This document shows, piece by piece, positions 46,701 through 55,743 of a DNA stretch of 64,000 nucleotides. The notes beneath the pieces are model-generated. The model was not told where the DNA came from. It ran no database searches and worked only from the letters and a program-made list of their open reading frames with translations. Origin of the DNA: Myxococcus sp046520405. GTDB lineage: Bacteria; Myxococcota; Myxococcia; Myxococcales; Myxococcaceae. The stretch is taken from positions 9,947 to 73,946 of the forward strand of contig JBKGHI010000011.1 in the NCBI GenBank assembly GCA_046520405.1. The letters run 5' to 3'. Numbering within the stretch: the first letter of the stretch is position 1; each line of letters starts with the position of its first letter. The translations under genes and the position numbers were made by a program.

Positions 46701-49323
46701 CCACCGTCAACTGCACGGCGGGGCCTGAAAGGACCTGGGTGCTCACCGTCGCCGTCAGCGACGCGTTGCCCGCGTCCCGCACCGTCACCGAGCGCGAGCC
46801 GGAAGTCACCAGCGTCACGGAGAACGTGTGCTGCCCCGCGTCCTGCCCGGGAACGAAGGTGTAGTCCGCGGGCAGCGTCGCCTCTGGGTCATTCGACTCG
46901 AAGTGCACCGTGCCCGTGTAGCCCGTGACGATGTTGCCGAAACCATCCCGCGCGGTGACGGTGAGGCTCTGCGCCGCGCCCGCCGCGACCTCGGTGGGGA
47001 GCGTGCTCAGCTCCAGCGTGGCGGCGGCGCCGGTGGTCACCTCCACCTCGAGCGTGTCGGTCAGCTCCGGCCGCGCCGTGTCCACCACGGTGACGCTCTG
47101 GGTACCCGCGGTCCGCAGCCTCACGCCGGTGAAGGTCCGCCGTCCCGCGTCCGCGGCGATGAACGTGTAGTCGTCAGGCAGGTCCGCGTCGGCGTCGGTG
47201 GACGTGAAGCGCACCTGGCCGGTGTAGTCCGTGACGACGTTGTCGAAGGTGTCCCGGAGCGACACCTCCACGCTGCCCGCGGCGCCCGCGGCCACCGGAG
47301 AGACGAGGCCCGTGAGGGCCAGCCGGACGGCATCGCCCGGCGCGATGATGAACGTGTCGCTGGGCACCGGGTCCAGGCCCGTGGCCGACGCGATGAAGCG
47401 GTGCGTGCCCGCCTGCTCCACCACCACGCCCGAGAAGGTCGCCACACCCGCGACCGCGGCCACCTGCACCGGCGTGAAGCCGGGCGCGTCCTCCAACGTG
47501 AGCGTCACGGGCGACGTCGCCGTGGTGACGACCTGTCCCTCATCATCCAGCAGGGAGACGCGGATGTCCGGCAGCGAGGCCCCCGCGTCGCCACCCACGG
47601 GCTGCTGCGAGAAGGCGAGCCGCGTCACGCCCTGCACCTGCGTCTGCACCATCAGGCTGGCGGAGCGAACCGCGTTGCCCTGGTTGTCCGCCACGCGCAG
47701 CGCCACATGGTAGTTCGTGGCGGGCGTCAGACCCGTGAGGACGGCGGACTCCGGCGTGCCGGCCTCCGCGGGCTCTCCCAGGCCACTCACCGGCGTCGCC
47801 TGGTTGAAATCCGCGTCCGTCAGGATGGGGCTCAGCGAGTAGTGCAGGGCCTGCGACGCCGCCCACCCCGCGTCCCCGTCGTCACCCACCGCCGTCCAGG
47901 ACACCGTGACGCTGTCGGGCGTGGCCGTGGTCGCAGTGAGGACCGGGACGGAGGGGAACACATCATCGATGATGTCGATGTCCGGGCTCGTGGCCAGCGG
48001 CAGCCCGTCCGCGGTGGCCTGGAGCTGGAACCGGCCCTCCGCGTCCACATGCACGCTGGTGAAGGTCGCCAGGCCCTCCACCGGCGCCACCTCGAGGACA
48101 CCGCGCAGCGGCACGCCTCCCGCGGGCAGCAGGGACAGCGTCACCGAAGGCGCGCCCACCGGCGTCCGGTTGCCATGCGCGTCCTGGAGCACCACCACCA
48201 CTTCGGTCAGCGCGGCACGCACGGACGCATGCCCAGGCACGCGCGCGAAGACCAGCGCCGCGGTGGGCCCCGCCGAGACGCGCACATCCTGCCGCCCCGC
48301 GAGGCCCGCCTGCGTGGCGTCCTGCACGTCGACGCGCTGGGTGCCTGCCTGCCGCAGGGTGATGCCCGTGAAGCGGAATCGGCCCGCATCCCCCTCCGTG
48401 AAGGCATGCGCGGCCGGCAGCGTGGCCGCGGCATCGGAGGACTGCACGCTCAGCGTGCCGCGATAGCCACTGGCGATGTTTCCAAACGCATCACGTACCG
48501 TCACGTCCGCCGCATGCGTGGCGCCCGCGATGGCCGTCGCGGGCAGCCCCGCCACTTCAACGGTGGCGGCGGCGGCCGGCGTCACGTCAAAGGAAGGGCT
48601 GACCGCGCCCTCGACACCCGTCGCCTCGGCCTTGAGCTGATAGCCCAGGGCCGCGCGCGTCAGCACCACCTCCTGGAAGCGAGCGACACCGTCCACGGCC
48701 TGCGCCCGGAGCGTGCCACCCAAGGTCGCCCCACCGGGGCCCGCGGCCAGCGAGAGCGTCACTTCACCCGTGGCGGACGGCACCAGTCGGCCATCCGCGT
48801 CCTGGAACTCGACGTCCAGCCCCCCGATGGGCGCACCGGCCCGGGCCGTCAGCGAGGACGCCACGAAGGCCAGCCGCGAGGCCCGCAGCGCGGTGAAACC
48901 GATGACGGGGCGCGAGCCCAGCACCACCGCGCCGCCCTCCGCATCCACCGAGGCCGTCACGCGCTTCTCACCGCCTCGCGTGGACACCACGGACGCCGTG
49001 GCGACGCCCTGGGCATTCGTCCGGTCCGCGGGCTGCGTCACGGTGTTGCCGTCGCCGGACACCTCCACGCGCACCGTGCGGCCTTCCAGCGGCGAGCCGT
49101 CCTTCTGCCGCACCGTCACCGTGATGGTGACCCGATCCGCACCATCCGCCAGCACCTGCTCGGAGCGGTCCACCTGGACCGTGGAGAGAGCGGCGTCAGG
49201 CAGCACCTTCACGACGGGAGGGAGTGGCGAAGTGGAATCGCCACCACACCCCACCAGCACGACGCCGAGGCACAGCACCCCCCACCCCAGCAACCGGGTG
49301 AGCGCGGAAGGACTACGGAACAT
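43757..49323 (-). CDS. Very large surface lipoprotein with Ig-like, fibronectin-like and lamin-tail domains; apparent one-base frameshift near 46112
   Basis: About 1,855 residues once the frame is repaired. The lipobox LVGC lies in a signal starting at ATG 49323 (GGAG 7 bases upstream). An invasin/Big_1-like domain (TVQVDRSEQVLADGADRVTI) is followed by some eight tandem beta-sandwich modules of about 95-100 residues, with recurring DxFGNxxxxYxGTVxF and AGxxxVTVxD motifs. Two fibronectin III-like parts follow (VPVLTATTATPDSVTVSW; VPALSASLVDNATVRLTW), then a Cys-rich stretch and two lamin-tail domains (ELVISEVLHRPD; HVVISEVSGGNG). Reading runs in one frame to VEAGAP and continues in another at QLVFVEVPESG; one more G in the GGGG at 46112-46115 (+ strand) joins them. 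It resembles long surface adhesins. Confidence 0.8.
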
Positions 49324-49494
49324 GAGTGGCTCCGGGGACGAACGAACCCCGCATGGCTTGAGCGCACTCGCGAGGTCCCAGTGCCTTCTATCAGACAAAC
49401 CCCTCCACCACGTAGACCCTCACCAGAGCTTTGCACCCTGGATGGAAACCACGGGGCCGTCCTGACCCATGTCCCGCGTACCGCGAACTCCGCA

Positions 49495-50298
49495 CTACAT
49501 GCCGAGCGCCGCCATGAGCGCGCCGCCACCCAGCAGGGACTGGCCACCGTCGCAGACCATGATGGAGCCGGTGATGTAGGACGAGCCTTCCGACGCCAGG
49601 AAGAGCGCGAGCTGAGCGATGTCCTGCTTCTTCCCGAAGCGCTGGAGTGGCAGGGCCTGGGCGAGCTTGTCGCGGCCCTCGTCGCTGGGGGCGAGCCGGC
49701 GCATGCCCTCGGTGTCGTCGATGGGGCCGGGGGTAATCGAGTTGATGCGCACGCCAGAGCCGCCCCACTCGATGGCCAGCACGCGGGTGAGCTGATCCAC
49801 GCCCGCCTTGGCCGCACAGACGTGGGCCTGCATGGCCATGGGGAGATAGGCCTGGGGCGCGGAGATGTTGATGATGGAGGCGCCCGGCTTGCGCAGGTGC
49901 TCGAAGGCGGCGCGGGTGATGTTGAACGTGCCCAGCACGTCGATGTCCATCACGGCCTTGAAGCCGTTGGAGGACATGCCCAGCGCGGGCGCGGGGAAGT
50001 TGCCGGCGGCGCCGCACACGACGATGTCCAGCTCGCCGTAGGCCTCGCGCACCGTCTGGAGGGCCTTCTCCACCGCGGCATAGTCGCGGACGTCGGCGGC
50101 CACGCCCATGGCGGTGCCGTGCGCCTGGAGCCCCTTCACCGCGCCTTCGAGCTTCTCCACGTTGCGGCCGTTGATGGCCACCTTGGCGCCCGCCTTCACG
50201 AAGGCCTCGGCGATGCCGAGATTGATGCCACTGCTGCCGCCGGAAATGAACGCAACCTTGCCCGCGAGCAGCCCGTCCCGGAACACGCCATCAGCCAT
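49495..50298 (-). CDS. SDR oxidoreductase resembling peroxisomal-type 2,4-dienoyl-CoA reductase (DECR2)
   Basis: A 267-residue short-chain dehydrogenase. The NAD(P)-binding motif is ISGGSSGINLGIAE, the structural motif is CGAAGNFPAPAL, and the active-site region is HVCAAKAGVDQLTRVLAIEW, with Lys but no usual Tyr-X3-Lys, as in DECR enzymes. The blocks VMDIDVLGTFN and INSITPGPIDDTEGMRRL match DECR2 closely. Such enzymes reduce 2,4-dienoyl-CoA esters with NADPH, letting beta-oxidation handle polyunsaturated chains. The ATG at 50298 starts the conserved domain. An ECH1-like isomerase gene lies nearby at 54181-55008. Confidence 0.72.
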   Translation of the reverse strand: MADGVFRDGLLAGKVAFISGGSSGINLGIAEAFVKAGAKVAINGRNVEKLEGAVKGLQAHGTAMGVAADVRDYAAVEKALQTVREAYGELDIVVCGAAGNFPAPALGMSSNGFKAVMDIDVLGTFNITRAAFEHLRKPGASIINISAPQAYLPMAMQAHVCAAKAGVDQLTRVLAIEWGGSGVRINSITPGPIDDTEGMRRLAPSDEGRDKLAQALPLQRFGKKQDIAQLALFLASEGSSYITGSIMVCDGGQSLLGGGALMAALGM

Positions 50299-50415
50299 TT
50301 GGACCCGTCTCCTGTGGAAGCAACCGGGCAGGACTTGAACAAACCTGCCGCACTGCGTCCACGACGTTCGCCGGTCGGACAGCGGAAGCAGGGTCCGTGT
50401 GTTAGAGGTCGCGCC

Positions 50416-53052
50416 ATGACCCGCCGCCGCCCTGAAATCCTCGCCCCCGCAGGGGACCTCGACTCGATGAAGGCCGCGCTCGCCAGTGGCGCGGATGCCA
50501 TCTATTTCGGGTTGGACGAGGGCTTCAACGCACGCGCCCGCGCGGAGAACTTCTCGCTCGCCACCCTGCCCGGGACGCTGGCGCTCGTGCACCGCGCTGG
50601 CGCGCGCGCCTATCTGACGCTGAACACCCTGGTCTTCGAGCCCGAGCTCCCGGTGGTGGAGAACATCCTGCGCCGCATCGCCGAAGCCGGCGTGGACGCG
50701 CTCATCGTCCAGGACCCCGCGATTGCCCTGGTGGCCCGCGCGGTGTGCCCGCAGATGGAGGTCCACGCCTCCACGCAGATGACGATTTCCAGCGCGGAGG
50801 GCGCGCGCTTCGCGAAGGGGCTGGGCGCCACGCGCGTGGTGGTGCCGCGCGAGCTGTCGGTGGCGGAGATTCGCCGGCTGGCGGCGGAGACGAACGTGGA
50901 GCTGGAGGTCTTCATCCACGGCGCGCTCTGCATGTCCTGGAGCGGGCAGTGCCTCACCAGCGAGGCGTGGGGTGGACGCTCCGCCAACCGCGGCCAGTGC
51001 GCGCAGTCATGCCGGCTCCCGTATGACCTGGTGGTGGACGGCCAGACGCGGGAGCTGGGCGACGTGCAGTACCTGCTCAGCCCCAAGGACCTGGCCGGTG
51101 TCATGGCGGTGCCGCAGCTCGTGGAGATTGGCGTCCACTCGCTGAAGATTGAAGGCCGGCAGAAGGGGCCGCAGTACGTCGCCACCGCGGTGCAGGGCTA
51201 CCGGCGCTGGGTGGATGGCGTGTCCGCGGGGAAGCCGGACACGGGCGCACTGCGCAAAGATTTGGCGGACATGACGCTGTCGTACAGCCGGGGCTTCTCG
51301 CACGGCTTCTTCGCGGGCTCGGACCACCAGACGCTGGTGGAGGGGCGCTTCCCCAAGCATCGCGGTGCGTACCTGGGCCGCGTGGAGTCCGTGCACGGGC
51401 GCGACGTGCGCGTGGTGGACGACCCGGAAGGCCGCCCCTGGACGGGCGCCCTGGGCCAGGACGACTCGGCCGCGCGCCCGGACGCGCCCGTGGGCAAGGT
51501 GTCCTCTCCGTTGGAGACGGAGGCACCGGTGGCGGAGGAGGTCTCGCCTCGGCCCGGCATGGGCGTGGTGTTCGATGACGGGCACCCCGAGGACAAGCAC
51601 GAGCCCGGCGGCCCGCTGTTCCGCGTGGAGCGCAAGGGCCGCGGCTGGGTGCTTGGCTTCGGCAACCCCGGTCCGGACATGGGCCGCGTGAAGCCGGGCC
51701 AGCGCGTCTGGGTGACGAGCGATCCATCGCTGGCGAAGCGCACCGAGGAGTTGCTGGAGCGCGGTGAGCCCGAAGGCCGCGTGCCGTTGGAGCTGACCGT
51801 CTCCGGCGCGGCGGGCACTCCGTTGACGGTGGTGGGCCGGGCGCGCGGTGGCCATGTCTATTCAGTGTCCAGCGAAGTGGCGCTGGCTGAGGCGCGCGGT
51901 GGGGGCATCGATGCGGCGCTGCTGCGGGACAAGCTGGCGGCGCTGGGTGGGACGCCCTTCACGCTGACGGGGCTGGATACGTCGGGACTGGCGACGGGGC
52001 TCCACCTGCCGGTGTCGGAGATGAAGGCCCTGCGCCGCCGACTGGTGGCGGAGCTGTCTGAAGCCGTGTCGCGCGGTCCGGTGCGGACCGTGAACGCGGG
52101 CTCCACATTGGAGCCCCTGCGCGCGTCGCTTCGCGAGCGGGTGCAGCCAGCTCCCCGAGCGGTGGAGGACGTGCGGCTGCTTCCGCTGTGCCGGACGGAC
52201 GCACAGTTGGAAGCCGTGATTGCCGCGGGCCTGCCCGAAGTCGAGCTGGACTGGATGGAGCTGGTGGGCCTGCAACGGGCCGTGGAGCGTGCACGCGCGG
52301 CGGGGCTGCGCGTGACGATTGCCACGGTGCGCGTGCAGAAGCCGGGCGAGGAAGGCTACGACGCGCGCATCGGGAAGCTGAAGCCGGACGCGGTGCTGGT
52401 GCGGCACTGGGGCGCGATGATGCACTTCCTGGAGCGCCCGCCCGCGCCCGGAGAGACGCGCCCTGCCCTGCACGCGGACTTCTCGCTGAACGTCACCAAC
52501 TCCGTGACGGCGCTGCATCTGTTGGGGCTCGGGCTGGACACGCTGACGTTCGCGCACGACTTGGACGCGGTGCAACTGGGCGCCATGCTGGAGCACCTCC
52601 CCGCGGAGCGCTTCACGGTGGCGGTGCATCACCACATCTCCACGTTCCACACCGAGCACTGCGTGTATTCCCACACGCTGTCCCATGGACGTGACTACCG
52701 GAGCTGCGGGCGGCCGTGTGAGAAGCACCGCGTGTCCCTGAGAGACCACAAGGGCCTGGAGCATCCCGTCGTCGTGGACGTGGGGTGCCGCAACACGGTG
52801 TTCAACGCGCAGGCGCAGAGCGCGGCGTCGCTCGTGCCGTCGCTGCTCTCGCGCGGCGTCCGGCGCTTCCGGGTGGAGTTCGTGCGTGAGTCTCGTGAAG
52901 AGGCTTCACGCGTGCTCGCCGCGTACCAGGAGCTGCTGGCGGGCCGCATCTCTCCCGCCGAGACCGTGCGCCGCGCGGCGGTGCATGAGCAGTTCGGCGT
53001 GACAAAGGGCACGATGAAGGTGCTCAACCCCACGTTCACCGTGCAGCGCTGA
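50416..53052 (+). CDS. U32 family protein, RlhA-like (23S rRNA C2501 hydroxylation)
   Basis: An 878-residue protein. The N-terminal U32 domain starts ILAPAGDLDSMKAAL and contains the family signature VFIHGALCMSWSGQC near residue 165 and GQCAQSCRLPYD; the Cys residues probably bind an iron-sulfur cluster. E. coli RlhA (YdcP), the best-known long U32 protein, hydroxylates C2501 of 23S rRNA. This protein is about 220 residues longer than RlhA, mainly through a Pro/Ala/Glu-rich insertion at about residues 340-400 and a DUF3656-type middle region. The C-terminal domain has further Cys (HHISTFHTEHCVYSHTLS; YRSCGRPCEKHR). The start ATG 50416 is divergent from the DECR-like gene. Confidence 0.8.
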   Translation: MTRRRPEILAPAGDLDSMKAALASGADAIYFGLDEGFNARARAENFSLATLPGTLALVHRAGARAYLTLNTLVFEPELPVVENILRRIAEAGVDALIVQDPAIALVARAVCPQMEVHASTQMTISSAEGARFAKGLGATRVVVPRELSVAEIRRLAAETNVELEVFIHGALCMSWSGQCLTSEAWGGRSANRGQCAQSCRLPYDLVVDGQTRELGDVQYLLSPKDLAGVMAVPQLVEIGVHSLKIEGRQKGPQYVATAVQGYRRWVDGVSAGKPDTGALRKDLADMTLSYSRGFSHGFFAGSDHQTLVEGRFPKHRGAYLGRVESVHGRDVRVVDDPEGRPWTGALGQDDSAARPDAPVGKVSSPLETEAPVAEEVSPRPGMGVVFDDGHPEDKHEPGGPLFRVERKGRGWVLGFGNPGPDMGRVKPGQRVWVTSDPSLAKRTEELLERGEPEGRVPLELTVSGAAGTPLTVVGRARGGHVYSVSSEVALAEARGGGIDAALLRDKLAALGGTPFTLTGLDTSGLATGLHLPVSEMKALRRRLVAELSEAVSRGPVRTVNAGSTLEPLRASLRERVQPAPRAVEDVRLLPLCRTDAQLEAVIAAGLPEVELDWMELVGLQRAVERARAAGLRVTIATVRVQKPGEEGYDARIGKLKPDAVLVRHWGAMMHFLERPPAPGETRPALHADFSLNVTNSVTALHLLGLGLDTLTFAHDLDAVQLGAMLEHLPAERFTVAVHHHISTFHTEHCVYSHTLSHGRDYRSCGRPCEKHRVSLRDHKGLEHPVVVDVGCRNTVFNAQAQSAASLVPSLLSRGVRRFRVEFVRESREEASRVLAAYQELLAGRISPAETVRRAAVHEQFGVTKGTMKVLNPTFTVQR

Positions 53053-53067
53053 GCACGGCGCTCAGCG
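53047..53067. terminator. Hairpin covering the stop codons of two convergent genes
   Basis: CGCTGAGC (53047-53054) pairs perfectly with GCTCAGCG (53060-53067) around a 5-base loop. The left arm contains the U32 gene stop and the right arm contains the tyrA-like gene stop. There is no T-run, so its effect is uncertain. Confidence 0.4.
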
Positions 53068-54099
53068 GGAGCGAGCAGGCACAGCGCGGCGCGAGAAGCG
53101 CAGGACGGCGCGGAACACGTCTTCCGTGGCATCCGCGTCCAGCCCCTGCTCCGCCGCCCACTGGCGCCGCGTCTCCAGCAGGCGCGCCTCGCGCTCCGCG
53201 TCCGGCAGCGGGAGCCCGTGCTCGGCCTTCAGGTGTGCTGCGTGCTGGATGAGCCGGGCACGACGCTCCAGGAGTTGGACCAACTCATGGTCCAGCGCGT
53301 CCACACGCTCCCGGACATCCGACAGGCCCGGTGGCGCGGAGATGGACTCCAGCGCGTCCGGGCTCTTCGTGTCGCAAGCCTGGTGGAGCTGCGTGAGGGC
53401 ATCCAGCAGCCGTTCGCGCGCTTCCCAGGCGTAGGGGTTCTCCGATTGAACGACGCCGAAGAGGTGCGGCACCTCCAGCCGGGCGTACTCCTCCAGGCGG
53501 GCCACTGGCTGGAAGCTGGGCGGCGCGAAGGGCAGGTCCTTTCCGGCTTCCGCCTTGAGCAGCCCGTGCGCCAGGAAGAAGGTGAGCACGTGCGTGCGGG
53601 CCATCAACGCGTCGTGCGCGTCCGGGGACAGCTCCGTCACTTCACAGCCGATGTGCTCGAACAGCGCCCGCGCCCGACGCACGGCCTCCGGGTGCAGCTC
53701 ATTCGGACACACCACTGTGCGGCGCGGCAGGTCTCCCCTCGCCAGACTGGCTGGGCCGAACAGCGGATGCGTGCCGGCCCAGGGGAAGTCTCGCCCCAGC
53801 ACGGAGGCCAGCACCTGCACGGGTCGCACCTTGACGCTGCCGACGTCGAGCACCGCCTGCGCGGGTGACAGGTGCGGGCGCAGCTCCTCCAGGACGACGC
53901 GCATGGCGGAAACGGGCATGGACAGAACCACCAGCCCCGCGCCATCGACGGCTTCCGCGAGCGTCTTGGCTCGCAGCTCGGCGGGGACTCCGTCCTGGCG
54001 CGGCTCGAACACCCGATGCCGGACGCCTGCATCCAGAAAGAGACCCGACAGGGCACGGCCAAAGCGGCCGTACCCCAGCAGCGCGATGCGTTCCGTCAT
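53062..54099 (-). CDS. tyrA: Prephenate dehydrogenase-chorismate mutase fusion (reversed domain order)
   Basis: A 345-residue enzyme of tyrosine synthesis. Residues 1-255 are the NAD(P)-dependent prephenate dehydrogenase: Rossmann motif LLGYGRFGRAL, GAGLVVLSMPVSAM, LDVGSVKV, and THPLFGP with the catalytic-type His. Residues 258-340 form an AroQ-type chorismate mutase helical bundle (RERVDALDHELVQLLERRA, HLKAEHGLPLPDAERE). In E. coli TyrA the mutase comes first; here it is C-terminal. The start is ATG 54099. Confidence 0.87.
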   Translation of the reverse strand: MTERIALLGYGRFGRALSGLFLDAGVRHRVFEPRQDGVPAELRAKTLAEAVDGAGLVVLSMPVSAMRVVLEELRPHLSPAQAVLDVGSVKVRPVQVLASVLGRDFPWAGTHPLFGPASLARGDLPRRTVVCPNELHPEAVRRARALFEHIGCEVTELSPDAHDALMARTHVLTFFLAHGLLKAEAGKDLPFAPPSFQPVARLEEYARLEVPHLFGVVQSENPYAWEARERLLDALTQLHQACDTKSPDALESISAPPGLSDVRERVDALDHELVQLLERRARLIQHAAHLKAEHGLPLPDAEREARLLETRRQWAAEQGLDADATEDVFRAVLRFSRRAVPARSR

Positions 54100-54180
54100 G
54101 TCGCCGGACTCCGATTCCTAGGTGTTCCTGGAATTCTCGCATCGCCGACGCGCGAGGCGGAAGCCCCTCGGGCCGGGGTC

Positions 54181-55008
54181 TCAGCGACCCTGGAAGTGAG
54201 GGGTCCGGCGTTCCACGAATGCGGAAAAGGCTTCGGCCAGGTCATGAGACTGGAGGAACGCGGAGTTCCACACCGCCACATAACGCAGGCCATCCGCGAT
54301 GGATTTGTCCGCGCAGTACTCCATGACCTGCTTGGCGCCCTGGACGACGAGCGGGGCATTCTCGGCGATGCGCCTGGCGGTCGCCCGGGCCTCTTCCAGC
54401 AGGGCCTCCGGCGTGGGGAACACGTCGTTCACCAGCCCCATGCGGAGCGCGCGCGCCGAGTCCACGTCGCCGCCCGTGTAGGCCAGCTCGCGCGTGTTTC
54501 CGTCGCCGATGATGCGCGGCAGGCGCTGGAGCGCGCCCAGGTCAGCGACGATGCCCACCTTCACTTCGCGCAGGGAGAACTTCGCGTCCTGGGAGCAGTA
54601 GCGGAAGTCACACGCGGCGATGAGGTCCATCCCACCGCCGATGCACCAGCCGTGCACGGCGGCGATGACGGGCTTGCGACAGCGGGCCAGGCCCTCGGTG
54701 GCCTGCTGCATGTCGCCAATCAGCGCGAGCAGCTTCAAGCGCTCCTGGGCCAGGTTGCCCTCGCCGGTGAGCAGCGGCCCCAGGGACTCCATCATGCCCA
54801 CGAGGTCCAGACCGAAGGTGAAGTGCTTGCCCTCGCCGCGCACGAGCACGACACGGACAGCGTCATCCGCGTCCAGCGCGCGGATGGCCTCGGGCATCTC
54901 GCGCCAGAAGTCAGGCCCCATGGCGTTGCCCTTGCCGGGACCCGTAAGCACCAGCTCGGCGACGCCTTCGTTCTTCTCGATGCGCAGCGACTTGTAGGTC
55001 CCGTCCAT
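54181..55008 (-). CDS. Crotonase resembling delta(3,5)-delta(2,4)-dienoyl-CoA isomerase (ECH1)
   Basis: A 275-residue enoyl-CoA hydratase/isomerase. The oxyanion-hole segments HFTFGLDL and GWCIGGGMDLIAACDFR are present. The three acidic residues that define ECH1 are in place with the same spacing as the rat enzyme (Asp176, Glu196, Asp204): Asp128 in GGGMD, Glu148 in LREVKVG and Asp156 in VADLG. The block LGALQRLPRIIGD also matches. ECH1 isomerises 3,5-dienoyl-CoA to 2,4-dienoyl-CoA, the substrate of the DECR reductase encoded 4 kb away. Its stop is 81 bases upstream of the tyrA start codon on the same strand. Confidence 0.83.
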   Translation of the reverse strand: MDGTYKSLRIEKNEGVAELVLTGPGKGNAMGPDFWREMPEAIRALDADDAVRVVLVRGEGKHFTFGLDLVGMMESLGPLLTGEGNLAQERLKLLALIGDMQQATEGLARCRKPVIAAVHGWCIGGGMDLIAACDFRYCSQDAKFSLREVKVGIVADLGALQRLPRIIGDGNTRELAYTGGDVDSARALRMGLVNDVFPTPEALLEEARATARRIAENAPLVVQGAKQVMEYCADKSIADGLRYVAVWNSAFLQSHDLAEAFSAFVERRTPHFQGR

Positions 55009-55737
55009 TCAGCCCTCCCGGACTTCGAGTTCCTCGAACGTCACGCCATCCAGTTCGAGGTCCTTCACGGCTTCGACGAACCGTTCACTGACAATGACAG
55101 TCGCCCAGCCCTGCCGGTGCCGGAATACGTCCTTGTCTTCCGGCAACGAGGCCGCGTCGAGGATGACGGTGCGAGGCCAATCCTGTTTGCTTGCGCCACA
55201 CGCCGGGCATGGCGGCTCACGCGCCTCTGGCCGACAGTCCCGGTGCAGCAGGCCGTGCAGCTCCAACTGCAACTGGAGCAGCTCGGGCGGCGTCTTCCCT
55301 CGAAATCGAATGTCGACGGGCGCGCCCTGAAGTCCTCGCACGCCCGCGGCGCTCAGTTGCTCCAACGCGCTCCGTTGAACGAAGAGGCTGGGCGAATCCT
55401 GCATGAAGAGCGGCCCGAAGCGGCCCGTGCCCTTTCCTTCACAGGGCCCGAACTGGGCGCCCGGCTCCAACAACGCCCAGGAGGGCGCGAGCGGCGCGAC
55501 CAATGCCTTCAATCGCGAGAACTCCTCCCGCGGCACCGGCCAGGGGTCGGACAGCTTCTTCAGCTCATCGCGGGACAAGCTGGACAGGTCCACGCACGGA
55601 TACGCAAGCCAGGGAGTCCCCCCGCCGGCCCGGCACACGGAACAGGGCTGCACTCCCGGCAGGCACCACTTGTTCACCGCATCCAGCGAGCCCGTGTAAC
55701 CCGCCGCCGTGTCTGGATGAACTCGGTAGAACTTCAC
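55009..55737 (-). CDS. SitI6-like immunity protein, double-CXXC motif family
   Basis: A 242-residue cytoplasmic protein of the Myxococcus double-CXXCG paralogous family, several members of which are immunity proteins for SitA toxins. The N-terminus YRVHPDTAAGYTGSLDAVNK is followed by Cys25, then Cys32-Ser-Val-Cys35, Cys48, and the second pair Cys177-Pro-Ala-Cys180-Gly. The first pair lacks the Gly that usually follows. It starts at GTG 55737, just 6 bases after the SitA-like gene stop, the position of a cognate immunity gene. The four Cys of the two pairs probably bind zinc. Its stop codon directly adjoins the crotonase start. Confidence 0.78.
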   Translation of the reverse strand: MKFYRVHPDTAAGYTGSLDAVNKWCLPGVQPCSVCRAGGGTPWLAYPCVDLSSLSRDELKKLSDPWPVPREEFSRLKALVAPLAPSWALLEPGAQFGPCEGKGTGRFGPLFMQDSPSLFVQRSALEQLSAAGVRGLQGAPVDIRFRGKTPPELLQLQLELHGLLHRDCRPEAREPPCPACGASKQDWPRTVILDAASLPEDKDVFRHRQGWATVIVSERFVEAVKDLELDGVTFEELEVREG

Positions 55738-55743
55738 GATGCC

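Noticed and set aside
46828..50415. Long + strand open frame opposite the large lipoprotein gene, continuing into the U32 gene
   Set aside because: It is an antisense shadow in GC-rich DNA (Arg/His/Gly-rich, no domain). The U32 protein clearly starts at ATG 50416.
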